Source of the DNA: Paucilactobacillus suebicus DSM 5007 = KCTC 3549
Lineage (GTDB): Bacteria; Bacillota; Bacilli; Lactobacillales; Lactobacillaceae
Reading direction: 5' to 3'
DNA length: 64,000 bases
NCBI RefSeq assembly: GCF_001434475.1
Contig: NZ_AZGF01000013.1
Span: forward strand, 1 to 64,000
The position numbers were made by a program, and so were the translations under genes. The notes under the pieces are model-generated. The model was not told the origin of the DNA. It did not search any database and was given only the letters and a program-made list of their open reading frames with translations. Position 1 is the first letter of the stretch, and the number at the start of each line of letters is the position of its first letter. Positions 44,949 through 53,233 of this stretch are shown here, one piece after another.

Positions 44949-46436
44949 CTATCGAGTTTCGTTCATACCTAAATCATTCGTATTGTAGTTTGAATCGTTG
45001 TTTTCACTTTGTTCAACTGAACCAGTTTCATCAACGTTCACTTCTTTTTTTTCCAAACGTGCTTCCAGTTCCTTAACAATTTCAGCATGACGCTTTTCAG
45101 TTAAGTTAACCTTGGCAAAGAAGATAAATGCGGCGATCACCAGGAGCACAATGGGAATGTAGAACATAAACGTGTTGAATTCAAAAATTCCGTGTGCAGT
45201 GATATCTGATGGCTTGGCACTACCAGTCATACCAGCAGCAACCGCAACAATACCGACGATCCCATTTGAAGCTGCACCAGCTAATTTATCAATCAAAGGA
45301 CGAACAGATAAAGTAACCGATTCATTACGTGTTCCATTAATCAATTGACCATACTCAACACTATCAGTGATAGTCATTAATGTTGCTAAGAAGATCAATG
45401 GGTATGGGAAGAAGTAGAATGCAACGGCCACTAGAACCATTGGCAAACTTTGACCAGCAAATAAGAAGATAACGTAGCCAATCAGCATGAAGGCAATTCC
45501 GCCAATGTAGATAGCCTTGCGCTTGATCAACATTTCAAGAGCTGGGAACAATGAAACAGAAATAACACCTAAGATACAAGTGATCACACCAACCCAAGTA
45601 TATGCACCGGCATTACCCAGACGGTAAGTGAAGTAGTAAAGTAACAGAGAGTTAGTAACAACATAACTAAATGCAAACAAGAAGTAAGATGCCGCAATCC
45701 AGAGAAGTTGGCTGTTACGACCAATAGCACGGAAAATGTCAGTAACTGTCGTATGCTTAACGTTTGAACGAATTAAGTTATGTTGTTCCTTCAAATTCAT
45801 GCAGGCAATAATTGCACCACCCGTACATAAAATAGCAACAATTGCGACATATCCAGTCCAACCAGCACGAGTCTCTTGTCCGAATGGTACTTTAGAAATC
45901 AGATGTGAGAAAAACATGATTGCTGGAGAAATGATAACGATTACAATTTGTGCTCCTAAAGTAGACCCAATTCTGGAAGCGGTACCAAATCTAGTTCTAA
46001 CTTTACTATCAAGACTAACAGCTGGTAGTAGTGACCAGATGGCAATATCACTAAATGAATAGAAAACATCAATGACTAAGAATGAAACGGCTAAAGCAAC
46101 CAAATACATTGTTGGGTTGTTTAATGCCAAACCAAAGTAGTCAGAAAACAGGAACAATAATCCGATCGAGGCAACCACAGATCCAATTAAGATCCAGGGC
46201 CTGAACTTCCCCCATCTAGTATTGGTGTTATCAACAACCCCACCGATCATTGGGTCAAACATGATTTCACCGACACGAATGATAACAATAATAGCAGTAA
46301 CCATACCTACCATCTTTGCACTAGCACCGCTGGTAAACAGTTGGCTAGTAATAAACATCATAAAATAAATACTCATTGTGTTGTAGAACGCATCATGACC
46401 AAACGTCCCAAACGCATATGCCAAATATTTCCTCAT
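44949..46436 (-). CDS. GPH-family sugar or polyol symporter
   Basis: Cation-coupled glycoside-pentoside-hexuronide transporter of 495 residues with twelve predicted membrane helices. The ATG at 46436 follows GGGGTG; the longer frame to 46508 would run into the promoter. Family features: YAFGTFGHDAFYN near residue 5, the DPMIGGVVDNTNTRWGKFRPWI loop (about 52-73, outline) and FPYPLIFLATLMTITDSVEYGQ. The C-terminal 60 residues are charged and cytoplasmic, without an EIIA domain. It probably imports the substrate of the SDR-kinase pathway. A cre box lies inside its promoter. Confidence 0.88.
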   Translation of the reverse strand: MRKYLAYAFGTFGHDAFYNTMSIYFMMFITSQLFTSGASAKMVGMVTAIIVIIRVGEIMFDPMIGGVVDNTNTRWGKFRPWILIGSVVASIGLLFLFSDYFGLALNNPTMYLVALAVSFLVIDVFYSFSDIAIWSLLPAVSLDSKVRTRFGTASRIGSTLGAQIVIVIISPAIMFFSHLISKVPFGQETRAGWTGYVAIVAILCTGGAIIACMNLKEQHNLIRSNVKHTTVTDIFRAIGRNSQLLWIAASYFLFAFSYVVTNSLLLYYFTYRLGNAGAYTWVGVITCILGVISVSLFPALEMLIKRKAIYIGGIAFMLIGYVIFLFAGQSLPMVLVAVAFYFFPYPLIFLATLMTITDSVEYGQLINGTRNESVTLSVRPLIDKLAGAASNGIVGIVAVAAGMTGSAKPSDITAHGIFEFNTFMFYIPIVLLVIAAFIFFAKVNLTEKRHAEIVKELEARLEKKEVNVDETGSVEQSENNDSNYNTNDLGMNETR

Positions 46437-46513
46437 CTTGCACACCCCACTCATAGATTTAAAATTGAAAGCAATTTTGTAAAGACATTTAATAAAAGCA
46501 TTTTGCATAAGTA

Positions 46514-46542
46514 ATTATATCTGTAAACGGTTTCATTTGCAA
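46514..46542 (-). promoter_or_regulatory. GPH symporter promoter with cre box in the spacer
   Basis: Minus-strand TTGCAA (46537-46542) and TATAAT (46514-46519), 17-base spacer. The spacer contains ATGAAACCGTTTACA (46522-46536), a full match to the cre consensus WTGNAANCGNWNNCW, so CcpA should repress directly. Confidence 0.85.
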
Positions 46543-46716
46543 TGAGTTATTTATTAATTTTTAAATTCACAACTATTCCAATCACCCAATAATTAGCCGA
46601 ATTGGTGTTTTAATAGTATCTCAGGAAGTTACCAATTACCAAAATTAATTCACTTTTAGCTCTTTTTGTGATCTTTTTTCATTAATTTTATATAACTAAC
46701 AGTTCTAAATTAACAA

Positions 46717-46754
46717 CAAAAAAACTGGGATCGATTTTCAACCCCAGTTTTCAT
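46717..46754 (-). terminator. Terminator of the PanE-family gene
   Basis: AAAACTGGG and CCCAGTTTT with a 13-base loop, 15 bases after the stop, with an A-run at the left that reads as T on the minus strand. Confidence 0.8.
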
Positions 46755-46766
46755 TGAACTATGTCA

Positions 46767-47732
46767 TTAAGCTTGTTTTTGCTTTAATTCGCGTTGTTTA
46801 CCTAGTTCTGCCAAGTGGACCTCATGCGTTAAGAAAGCATGCGTACTGGCATTATAGTGATGCTGACGACCAATTTTAACTAAGTATCCATTGATAAAGT
46901 CAACTTCTGTTGGTCGATAGTTATGCATATCCTGGTACATAGACGGATAGTGAAGAGGCATGGCTCCTTTGCTGACGTGCATAATACTAGCCACTTCGTC
47001 TTGACGAGTATTGATAAGCTTTACTCCATCACGTTCACAAACATCGTAAGCTTCATCAATTAGTTGACGAGCCATGTCTTCCGCACCATCGTATGCGGCG
47101 TACTCACCCATTGTCATTTCAAACATTGTGCAAATTGTATTAACAACTGAGTTAAAAACTACCTTCGCCAACAGAGTTCCCATGAAATTGGTTGTCAGTG
47201 TTGGATGAAACTGTGCCTTTTCGAGTTCATCAACTAACTGGTGAGTGAACTCGTCAGGTTTCTCAGTATAGTTAGCAAGGTTCATTGAACCTGCACCACG
47301 TTTGCCAATAAAATCGACATCCCCAGGCCCGTTGAGTACAGTTGCAACCAGCGCAGTACCAGCAATCAGCTTGTCTGGCTTAAAATACTGGGCTAATTTT
47401 TCAATATGTCCCATTCCATTCATGCAAGTAAAGGCATACTGATTTGGCTTAAAGAAATGTGAACAACGATCAAGCATATCTGCCAATTGCATTTGCTTAG
47501 TGAAGAATATGTAGCAATCTGGATCTCCCTGATACTCTTCAGGGTAATATATATTGATTGGTACCAGGTGTGTATTCTCGTGATCGCGTGATACCATTGC
47601 ACCGCCTTGTTCACGGATTTTTTCAACGTTATCTTCCCAACCATCAATAAAATCAACCTGATTACCTGCGTCTTGAAGTAAAATTCCATAGCGTAATCCC
47701 ATTGCGCCGGAACCAATCACAGCAAATTTCAT
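46767..47732 (-). CDS. ApbA/PanE-family 2-oxoacid reductase
   Basis: A 321-residue NADPH-dependent reductase. The third of three ATG codons (47732) has proper spacing to AGGAGG and opens into KFAVIGSGAMGLRYG, the Rossmann loop. The catalytic Lys lies in GTLLAKVVFNSVVNTICTM (near 190-200). In lactic acid bacteria PanE homologues reduce ketopantoate or act as D-2-hydroxyacid (hydroxyisocaproate) dehydrogenases; with no pantothenate genes nearby, the substrate is open. The neighbouring polyol cluster gives no firm clue. Confidence 0.8.
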   Translation of the reverse strand: MKFAVIGSGAMGLRYGILLQDAGNQVDFIDGWEDNVEKIREQGGAMVSRDHENTHLVPINIYYPEEYQGDPDCYIFFTKQMQLADMLDRCSHFFKPNQYAFTCMNGMGHIEKLAQYFKPDKLIAGTALVATVLNGPGDVDFIGKRGAGSMNLANYTEKPDEFTHQLVDELEKAQFHPTLTTNFMGTLLAKVVFNSVVNTICTMFEMTMGEYAAYDGAEDMARQLIDEAYDVCERDGVKLINTRQDEVASIMHVSKGAMPLHYPSMYQDMHNYRPTEVDFINGYLVKIGRQHHYNASTHAFLTHEVHLAELGKQRELKQKQA

Positions 47733-47990
47733 CATCATACCTCCTAAAGTAATGACCAATTAAAATATTATAATAAGTCGCTAATAATTTACTCATAATG
47801 TTGGATAAAGTCAACCTTTGTGGAAGATTATAGACATAAATCAGTTAACTATATGATTTTTATCTATCTTTAGTTATATAAGATTAGAATTCAATTAAAT
47901 TATTAAATGTTTTTACTAACATTGATTTATCGATACTGCTAGAATTGAACCAATTAGTAATACGAAATTTGAAATGGGAGGCTGTTTTAA

Positions 47991-48827
47991 ATGAAAATTG
48001 GACAAGATATAGTTAAAAATTTGGGTATGGGCACTTGGTACCTTGGCGAGGGTAACAATATTAGAAGTGATCAAGAAATTAACGCCCTTCAATATGGCAT
48101 TAATCGCGGAATTAACGTGATTGATACCGCCGAAATGTACGGCGATGGTGCAGCTGAACAATTAGTTGGTCGGGCTATTACACAATATGATCGTTCAAGT
48201 CTTTTTTTGATTTCCAAGTTCTACCCTTGGCACGCTGATAAGGACAATATGAAGGCATCACTCACTGCGAGTCTGCAACGCTTAGGTACCGACTATTTAG
48301 ATCTCTATCTTCTGCATTGGCCCGGAGACACACCAATTGAAGAAACACTATCAGCTCTTCATGGTCTTCAACAAGATGGATTAATAAAACAATTTGGTGT
48401 ATCTAATTTTGATGTTCGAGATTTGAATGCTGCGTCCGCAAATCACTATTTTGAGGACATATCAGCTAACGAAATATTGTACAACGTGGCCACTCGTGGC
48501 ACTGAATATGACTTGTTACCATACCATCGTACCCACAACATTGCCACCATTGCTTATTCTCCTTTTGGTTCAGGCAACGGTAACGAGATTCAAATTCCAT
48601 CCATAATCTCTCAACTTGCCCATGATAAAAAAGTGACAATTCACCAACTTATTTTGTCATGGATTTTAAGACAAAACAATATTTTGGCGATTCCAAAAGC
48701 AAGCTCCGTTGATCACATTCAAAATAATATTGATGCAATGAATATTGAATGGTCTCCCGACGAATTGTCTATTATTGATACTGCCTTTCCTGCCCCAAAC
48801 CACAAGGAGCCATTAAAAGTTATTTAG
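47991..48827 (+). CDS. Aldo/keto reductase
   Basis: A 278-residue NADPH-dependent reductase. The catalytic residues are visible: Asp and Tyr in VIDTAEMYGDG (about 45-55), Lys in LISKFYPW, His in LYLLHWPGD (about 107-115). The short length and DIVKNLGMGTWYLGEG opening fit bacterial 2,5-diketogluconate-reductase-like members (YtbE/YvgN relatives). GGGAGG precedes the ATG. It stands alone, divergent from the PanE-family gene. Substrate unknown. Confidence 0.86.
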   Translation: MKIGQDIVKNLGMGTWYLGEGNNIRSDQEINALQYGINRGINVIDTAEMYGDGAAEQLVGRAITQYDRSSLFLISKFYPWHADKDNMKASLTASLQRLGTDYLDLYLLHWPGDTPIEETLSALHGLQQDGLIKQFGVSNFDVRDLNAASANHYFEDISANEILYNVATRGTEYDLLPYHRTHNIATIAYSPFGSGNGNEIQIPSIISQLAHDKKVTIHQLILSWILRQNNILAIPKASSVDHIQNNIDAMNIEWSPDELSIIDTAFPAPNHKEPLKVI

Positions 48828-48923
48828 AGTGCAACAAATGACGCTCTGCTCCCAGGATATAAGGCACATTTAGGCTAGATAAACTGAAACAAAAGCCAAA
48901 TAATATTAACCTTCGTTCAAATC

Positions 48924-49883
48924 TTATTCTTCACTATTCATTACGACCACTTTGCCAAAACTTTGTTGCCCTTCCAAATATTCGTGGGCTTTGGCGGTTT
49001 CTGCTAATTTAAATACCTTTTCTGGTTTGACATCAATATGATTTTTTTCAATCAAATCAATCATTTCTTGTAACTCTTCAGTACTAGTTAGTCCCGATTG
49101 AAATCCTGTCAGGTAAGCGTAATTGGGGACATCGTAAACTGGATCAAAATCATCGACCGTCCATTTATCACCAAGCTCTCCAGTCATGTTAACAATTCCA
49201 AAGGGAGCCACATGTTTTAACGAATCACGTAAGGTTGCTGGACCAACCAGTTCCACAATTTTATCAAACTTGCGGTCGCCGGGTAGAACTTCATTCGCAA
49301 CTAAAGCATCATCAAAGCCGGCGTCGATGAGCTGATGTCTCTTTTTGTCTGATCTGGTCGTGCCAGTGACAAATGAGGCTGGTTCAATTGCCTTGATTAA
49401 TTTTAAGCAGGCCTGACCAACACCGCTGGTGGCGGCTCTAATAAGTACTTTATCATCTTTTTTCAACTGTAATGCAGTCACGATACCATAAGCCGTCTGA
49501 TAGGTTTCTGGAACAGCTGCTAGTTCTTCCCAAGATAAATTTGTCGTGACAGGATATATCTGAGTATTTGGTAGCAATGCATATTCAGCATATCCACCAT
49601 CAAAATCACGTCCCATTTCACCCATAATTGAAATAATCTTTTGACCCTGGTGGAACAAAGATGGCGCTGAAGTTTCTGCAACTTCGCCCACAGCCTCAAT
49701 GCCTAAAATTCTCGGAAAATGAACCGATGGTGAATCTCCACGCCTAGTAAATATCTCTGAATGATTAATGCCAAACCCGTGAACCTTCATTAGCGTCCAA
49801 CCCTCTTTAACTGTTGGGGTTGGCACTTCACGATATTCGAGAACTTCAGGGCCACCTGGATGGCTAACAACAATTGCCTTCAT
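48924..49883 (-). CDS. Zinc-independent MDR-type quinone oxidoreductase
   Basis: Medium-chain dehydrogenase/reductase of 319 residues, NADPH quinone-oxidoreductase-like. The N-terminal GroES-like domain (1-120, GGPEVLEYREVPTPTVKEG) lacks the Cys zinc ligands of alcohol dehydrogenases. The Rossmann part contains VLIRAATSGVGQACLKL (about 145-161). Start ATG at 49883 follows GGGAG, which lies in the end of a small upstream reading frame. It is probably in the same unit as the AKR at 50055, under the MerR-type promoter. Likely role: detoxifying reactive carbonyls or quinones. Confidence 0.86.
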   Translation of the reverse strand: MKAIVVSHPGGPEVLEYREVPTPTVKEGWTLMKVHGFGINHSEIFTRRGDSPSVHFPRILGIEAVGEVAETSAPSLFHQGQKIISIMGEMGRDFDGGYAEYALLPNTQIYPVTTNLSWEELAAVPETYQTAYGIVTALQLKKDDKVLIRAATSGVGQACLKLIKAIEPASFVTGTTRSDKKRHQLIDAGFDDALVANEVLPGDRKFDKIVELVGPATLRDSLKHVAPFGIVNMTGELGDKWTVDDFDPVYDVPNYAYLTGFQSGLTSTEELQEMIDLIEKNHIDVKPEKVFKLAETAKAHEYLEGQQSFGKVVVMNSEE

Positions 49884-49888
49884 TGAAA

Positions 49889-50020
49889 CTATCTCCCTAC
49901 TTTTTTGACCGTTTTAAGTGAATTTGTGGCTAGTATAACAGAATTGGTTTTACCTTTTTCATTATAACTGTAAAAAGAGACACTATGCTGATCAACTGCC
50001 TCAAACAGACATTCAATCAT
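49889..50020 (-). CDS. Possible small protein between AKR and quinone oxidoreductase genes
   Basis: A 43-residue frame (MIECLFEAVDQHSVSFYSYN...ending KTVKKVGR) with ATG at 50020, eight bases after GGAG. Its end carries the ribosome binding site for the next gene, five bases before that start, suggesting translational coupling. The composition looks like coding sequence rather than spacer but I recognise no family. It could also be the surviving end of a lost gene. Confidence 0.35.
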   Translation of the reverse strand: MIECLFEAVDQHSVSFYSYNEKGKTNSVILATNSLKTVKKVGR

Positions 50021-50054
50021 CACGGTGTCTCCATGTACATCTTACTAGCTTCGA

Positions 50055-51008
50055 TTATGGTAGGATATGTCCCGCCTTAAAGTACAGGTCGTACCATTCC
50101 TGCTTGGTTAACTCTACACCAGATCCTGCAGCACTTTCTTTAATGTGCTGTGGATTCATGCTACCTAAAATTACTTGAATTTTGGCAGGGTGACGAAGAA
50201 TCCAAGCTGTTGCAATTGCGTTTTTGGTAACACCCTTCGCATCAGCAACTTTTTGTAATTCTTCGTTCAATTCAGGGAATTTTGGATTATCAATGAATGG
50301 TCCTTCAAACATTCCGTATTGGTATGGTGACCATGCCTGGACGGTCATCCCCTTACGCTGAGCATATTCTAGTAGTCCACCATTATGATCGACACTGTCG
50401 TCATCAGCCATGTTAGTGTGCATGCCAAGATCAATCATTCCAGTATGCATTAATCCAAATTGTAACTGATCAAACATCAAACGTTGATGGACAGCACTTT
50501 GGACCAATTCAATTTGTTGAGGATTAAAGTTTGATACCCCAAAATGGCGTACCTTGCCGCTAGTTTGCAACTCATCAAAAGCTTCGGCAATTTCATCAAC
50601 TTCCATTAACGGATCTGGACGATGGAGCAAGAATGAATCCAAATAATCAATGTTTAGTCGCGTCAAAATGCCATCAACGGCCTCCAGCAAGTGTTGCTTT
50701 GAAAAATCATAACGACTGCCAAATACCACGCCACCTTCACTCCTGGTTGGATCAACAATAATGCCACCTTTTGACTGAATCAAAAAGTCATCCCGTGTAA
50801 ATCCTGCTTCTTTCATCGCAGCACTAAACCGTTTTTCAGATTCTCCCTCACCGTAGATATCAGCTGAATCAATATAAGTAATACCAGCTTCTTTTGCAGT
50901 TGTTAATACCTCAGCAGCCTGCTTCACTGTTAACTGATCCATGCGCATAATTCCCAATGCAACATTTGAAGCCGTTAACTCACTATTACCAAGCTTAATT
51001 GTCTTCAT
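50055..51008 (-). CDS. Aldo/keto reductase, YdhF-like
   Basis: A 317-residue NADPH reductase. The ATG at 51008 follows GGGGAG; the frame extends upstream to 51071, across the promoter. Catalytic residues: Asp and Tyr in YIDSADIYGEGESE, Lys in LIQSKGGI, His in SFLLHRPDP. KIQVILGSMNPQHIKESA is the cofactor-binding end. The opening LGNSELTASNVALGIMRM is like Escherichia coli YdhF. It is transcribed from a promoter with the 19-bp spacer used by MerR activators, the MerR gene being divergent. Confidence 0.88.
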   Translation of the reverse strand: MKTIKLGNSELTASNVALGIMRMDQLTVKQAAEVLTTAKEAGITYIDSADIYGEGESEKRFSAAMKEAGFTRDDFLIQSKGGIIVDPTRSEGGVVFGSRYDFSKQHLLEAVDGILTRLNIDYLDSFLLHRPDPLMEVDEIAEAFDELQTSGKVRHFGVSNFNPQQIELVQSAVHQRLMFDQLQFGLMHTGMIDLGMHTNMADDDSVDHNGGLLEYAQRKGMTVQAWSPYQYGMFEGPFIDNPKFPELNEELQKVADAKGVTKNAIATAWILRHPAKIQVILGSMNPQHIKESAAGSGVELTKQEWYDLYFKAGHILP

Positions 51009-51070
51009 AACATACTCCCCATTTCTAATTAATTTAGGTCGTAAAATGATAGCCTTTACAACATAGGTCA

Positions 51071-51101
51071 ATTATAAAACTTAGACCACTGTCTAAGTCA
51101 A
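51071..51101 (-). promoter_or_regulatory. MerR-type promoter of the AKR gene with operator dyad
   Basis: Minus-strand TTGACT (51096-51101) and TATAAT (51071-51076) are 19 bases apart, the over-long spacer of MerR-activated promoters. CTTAGAC-CACT-GTCTAAG (51080-51097), a perfect 7-bp dyad, sits in the spacer. Confidence 0.88.
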
Positions 51102-51160
51102 CTTATACCCGTTAATGTGTGGTATTATTTGAGATAAGTTTTAGATCGAGGAGGAAAATC

Positions 51161-51604
51161 ATGGCATACTCAATCGGTGAAGTTGCTGATCAAACTGGCA
51201 TTTCAGAATACACACTACGTTTTTATGATAAACAAGGATTAATGCCATTCGTTCAACGATCATCATCAGGCAGAAGGATGTTTAGTCAAGATGATATGGA
51301 TTTTATCGGATTAATTTCGTGTCTCAAAGACACTGGCATGACACTAAGTGAAATCAAAGATTTTGTTGAAATGACAGTGGAAGGTGATGCCACACTTGAC
51401 CAACGCTTGGAATTATTTAAACAACAAAAAGCAGCGGTAAAAAGGCAAATTGCTGCTGCAAACAAGCGACTGGAAAAATTGGACTTCAAGGTTCGTTATT
51501 TCACTGCCGCTTGCAAAGCGGGAACCGAAGCTGCAGTCGAGGGAGACTGTGAAATACCAGGATCACCAATCCGAATCAAGCAAACAGATTCAAAAGTTAT
51601 CTAA
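51161..51604 (+). CDS. MerR-family transcriptional activator
   Basis: A 147-residue regulator. The ATG at 51161 follows GAGGAGG. The N-terminal MerR HTH (YSIGEVADQTGISEYTLRFYDKQGLM, about 3-28, and the wing GRRMFSQDDMDFI) is followed by a coiled-coil dimer helix (about 75-110, rich in Lys/Gln/Ala) and a short effector region. Two Cys (ACKAG and GDCEIPG) near the C-terminus could sense oxidants or electrophiles, as in AdhR/NmlR-like members. It is divergent from the YdhF-like AKR, whose promoter it most likely activates. Confidence 0.9.
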   Translation: MAYSIGEVADQTGISEYTLRFYDKQGLMPFVQRSSSGRRMFSQDDMDFIGLISCLKDTGMTLSEIKDFVEMTVEGDATLDQRLELFKQQKAAVKRQIAAANKRLEKLDFKVRYFTAACKAGTEAAVEGDCEIPGSPIRIKQTDSKVI

Positions 51605-51628
51605 ATTTACAAATTAAATGTGCAAGTT

Positions 51629-51666
51629 AATCTGTAACGACCAATATAGTGTCTTACAGATTTTTT
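51629..51666 (+). terminator. Terminator of the MerR gene
   Basis: AATCTGTAA and TTACAGATT with a 16-base loop, followed by TTTT, 25 bases after the stop. Confidence 0.7.
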
Positions 51667-51782
51667 GTGCCTTCTGGTCCAAAAAAGGACCCTGTTTAGT
51701 ATCAAGGTCCCATTAATTGGTATTTCAATTCAATTTTCTGTTTAAGATATCGTCAAAAATAAAACCAAATAGCCTGATTTCC

Positions 51783-51923
51783 TTATTTAGCATTTTCTTC
51801 TAATAGATATTGTCTGATTAGATGTTCTAAAATATCAGCTACCGTGGTGTTATTTTCAACGGCATCGATTTTAAGACGTTTGATCAGCTTATCATCTAGC
51901 GTTGTTGTAAACTTCTTTTTCAC
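51783..51923 (-). CDS. Ribbon-helix-helix (CopG/Arc-type) small protein
   Basis: A 46-residue frame not obvious by size: MKKKFTTTLDDKLIKRLKID then AVENNTTVADILEHLIRQYL, ending LEENAK. The start is GTG at 51923 with AAGGTGGTGA upstream. One beta-strand (KKFTTTL) followed by two helices is the ribbon-helix-helix layout, as in CopG, Arc and ParD-like antitoxins. No toxin gene is recognised beside it; the nearest genes on this strand are a small membrane protein and a metalloprotease upstream. Likely a DNA-binding regulator. Confidence 0.7.
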   Translation of the reverse strand: MKKKFTTTLDDKLIKRLKIDAVENNTTVADILEHLIRQYLLEENAK

Positions 51924-51994
51924 CAGAGTTCACCACCTTTGTACATAATTGTAATAGCTTTCATCGATTTGGTAAATACGTACGCATAATTTTT

Positions 51995-52255
51995 TTAATT
52001 AAAATTACCGAAAATAAACGCAACAATTCCGCCACCCAAAACAGCAACTATAATTACACCCGCTAACATCACGTTAAATGCCAATCCCAAGCCACCGCAA
52101 ACTAATAACAAAATAAAAATAATTGGGTGACGAAAACAAAATTTGATAAAACCAATAATTAGTTTGATGAATAGTAAAACAAAAATTAAAACGCCGACGC
52201 CGATTCCAAGTTTAGCTCCTTGGGTCATAGCAATTGGCAGTAATAGTGAACTCAT
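51995..52255 (-). CDS. Small hydrophobic membrane protein
   Basis: An 86-residue protein dominated by three hydrophobic segments (about 13-33, 38-58 and 62-80) with Gly-rich turns and few charges. ATG at 52255 follows GGGAG; an ATG at 52276 touching the protease stop codon is an alternative. It directly follows the matrixin-type protease gene and is probably co-transcribed and translationally coupled. No family recognised; it might assist secretion or immunity against the protease, but nothing shows this. Confidence 0.6.
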   Translation of the reverse strand: MSSLLLPIAMTQGAKLGIGVGVLIFVLLFIKLIIGFIKFCFRHPIIFILLLVCGGLGLAFNVMLAGVIIVAVLGGGIVAFIFGNFN

Positions 52256-52276
52256 TGTCAGTGCTCCCTTTCTCAT

Positions 52277-53005
52277 TTATCCATATATCTGACGCAATGC
52301 GTTAATATCTTCCGTTGTTAATACCGTGTGCCCTTGATCAATTGGATACATAACTGAACTAGTCAAAGTGCTATGGGCAAGTCCCAATGCGTGGCCCAAC
52401 TCATGAGTTGCAACGGATTGTTTAATTGATTCTGTATAAGTAATGTTTAATCCGGCTTCAGCATGGTTTGCAGTATAGGCGCCCCAACCAGTCTGTTCAA
52501 TCACCGTTGGCCCACCATGGCCTAATTCGACCTCATTAGTTTGAGACTGATCGATTTGCTTATGGTACACAAAAATTTTAATTTGATTTTGTTTGGCAGT
52601 ACCCTGTCCTGCAACCAGATGAACTAGGCCAGTCGCGTTATAGGTGGCAATTGCCTTTTTAAATACCTCTCTAACTGATTGAGGCACGTTCTTATCAAAA
52701 TGGTAGTAATAAGTATTGCTTAATGTTTTACCGGCTACGTTTGATTCAATTGGCGTCGCATTCTCACTTGAACTAGTACTAGTAGAGTTTGAACTAGACG
52801 TCGATGAGCTAGTGGCACTTTCACTACTACTAGACTCCGATGCCTTTTTGCTTGAATTACCATCAGTAGCGCTTTTGAACTCAGAAACATATTTTTGAAC
52901 TTTAGCATAAATATTGGTTGGTACGGCCTCTAAGTCAGTATTAGAGTACATTCCACCAATCACAAGTCCAAACAATATCCAAATTATCCAAGATTTATGT
53001 CTCAT
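52277..53005 (-). CDS. Secreted matrixin-type zinc metalloprotease
   Basis: A 242-residue extracellular protein. An uncleaved-signal-like hydrophobic N-terminus (about 4-19) is followed by a Ser/Thr-rich linker (about 45-90), then the catalytic domain. The metzincin zinc motif HELGHALGLAH is complete (three His, Glu), and the Met-turn follows as SSVMYP. Similar small matrixin-like proteases are common in lactobacilli; substrates are unknown. The Ser-rich linker could act as a wall spacer or be glycosylated. GAGG lies eight bases before the ATG. It is followed at once by a small membrane protein gene. Confidence 0.88.
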   Translation of the reverse strand: MRHKSWIIWILFGLVIGGMYSNTDLEAVPTNIYAKVQKYVSEFKSATDGNSSKKASESSSSESATSSSTSSSNSTSTSSSENATPIESNVAGKTLSNTYYYHFDKNVPQSVREVFKKAIATYNATGLVHLVAGQGTAKQNQIKIFVYHKQIDQSQTNEVELGHGGPTVIEQTGWGAYTANHAEAGLNITYTESIKQSVATHELGHALGLAHSTLTSSVMYPIDQGHTVLTTEDINALRQIYG

Positions 53006-53233
53006 ACATTTTTCCTCGCCTTTATATCCTGCATTTTAACCAAAATAGTAGTAACGGTCATCTATTTAGACCCAATCATGACGCAATCTTAACCATTCCT
53101 TCAACAAAACAAAATAATCCAATTTTTCATCATAAATGTCTCGAAATCTAATTGGTCTTTCCAATTGTTATGATTTTGACGTACAACAGCGGTAAAATAA
53201 AAATCAGTAATACATACTTAGGAGGTATTCGAC

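Noticed and set aside
48826-48890. AGAGTGC near the end of the AKR gene followed by GCACATTTA as another R-family member
   Set aside because: Only the first seven bases match the foot; no stem pairing could be found between the two parts.
48924-49883. Zinc-dependent alcohol dehydrogenase
   Set aside because: The catalytic and structural Cys ligands of zinc alcohol dehydrogenases are absent; the sequence fits the quinone-oxidoreductase branch.
51676-51710. GGTCC/GGACC repeats after the MerR gene as a riboswitch
   Set aside because: Short alternative stems only (GGTCC-AAAAAA-GGACC or GGACC...GGTCC), no downstream gene in the right orientation.
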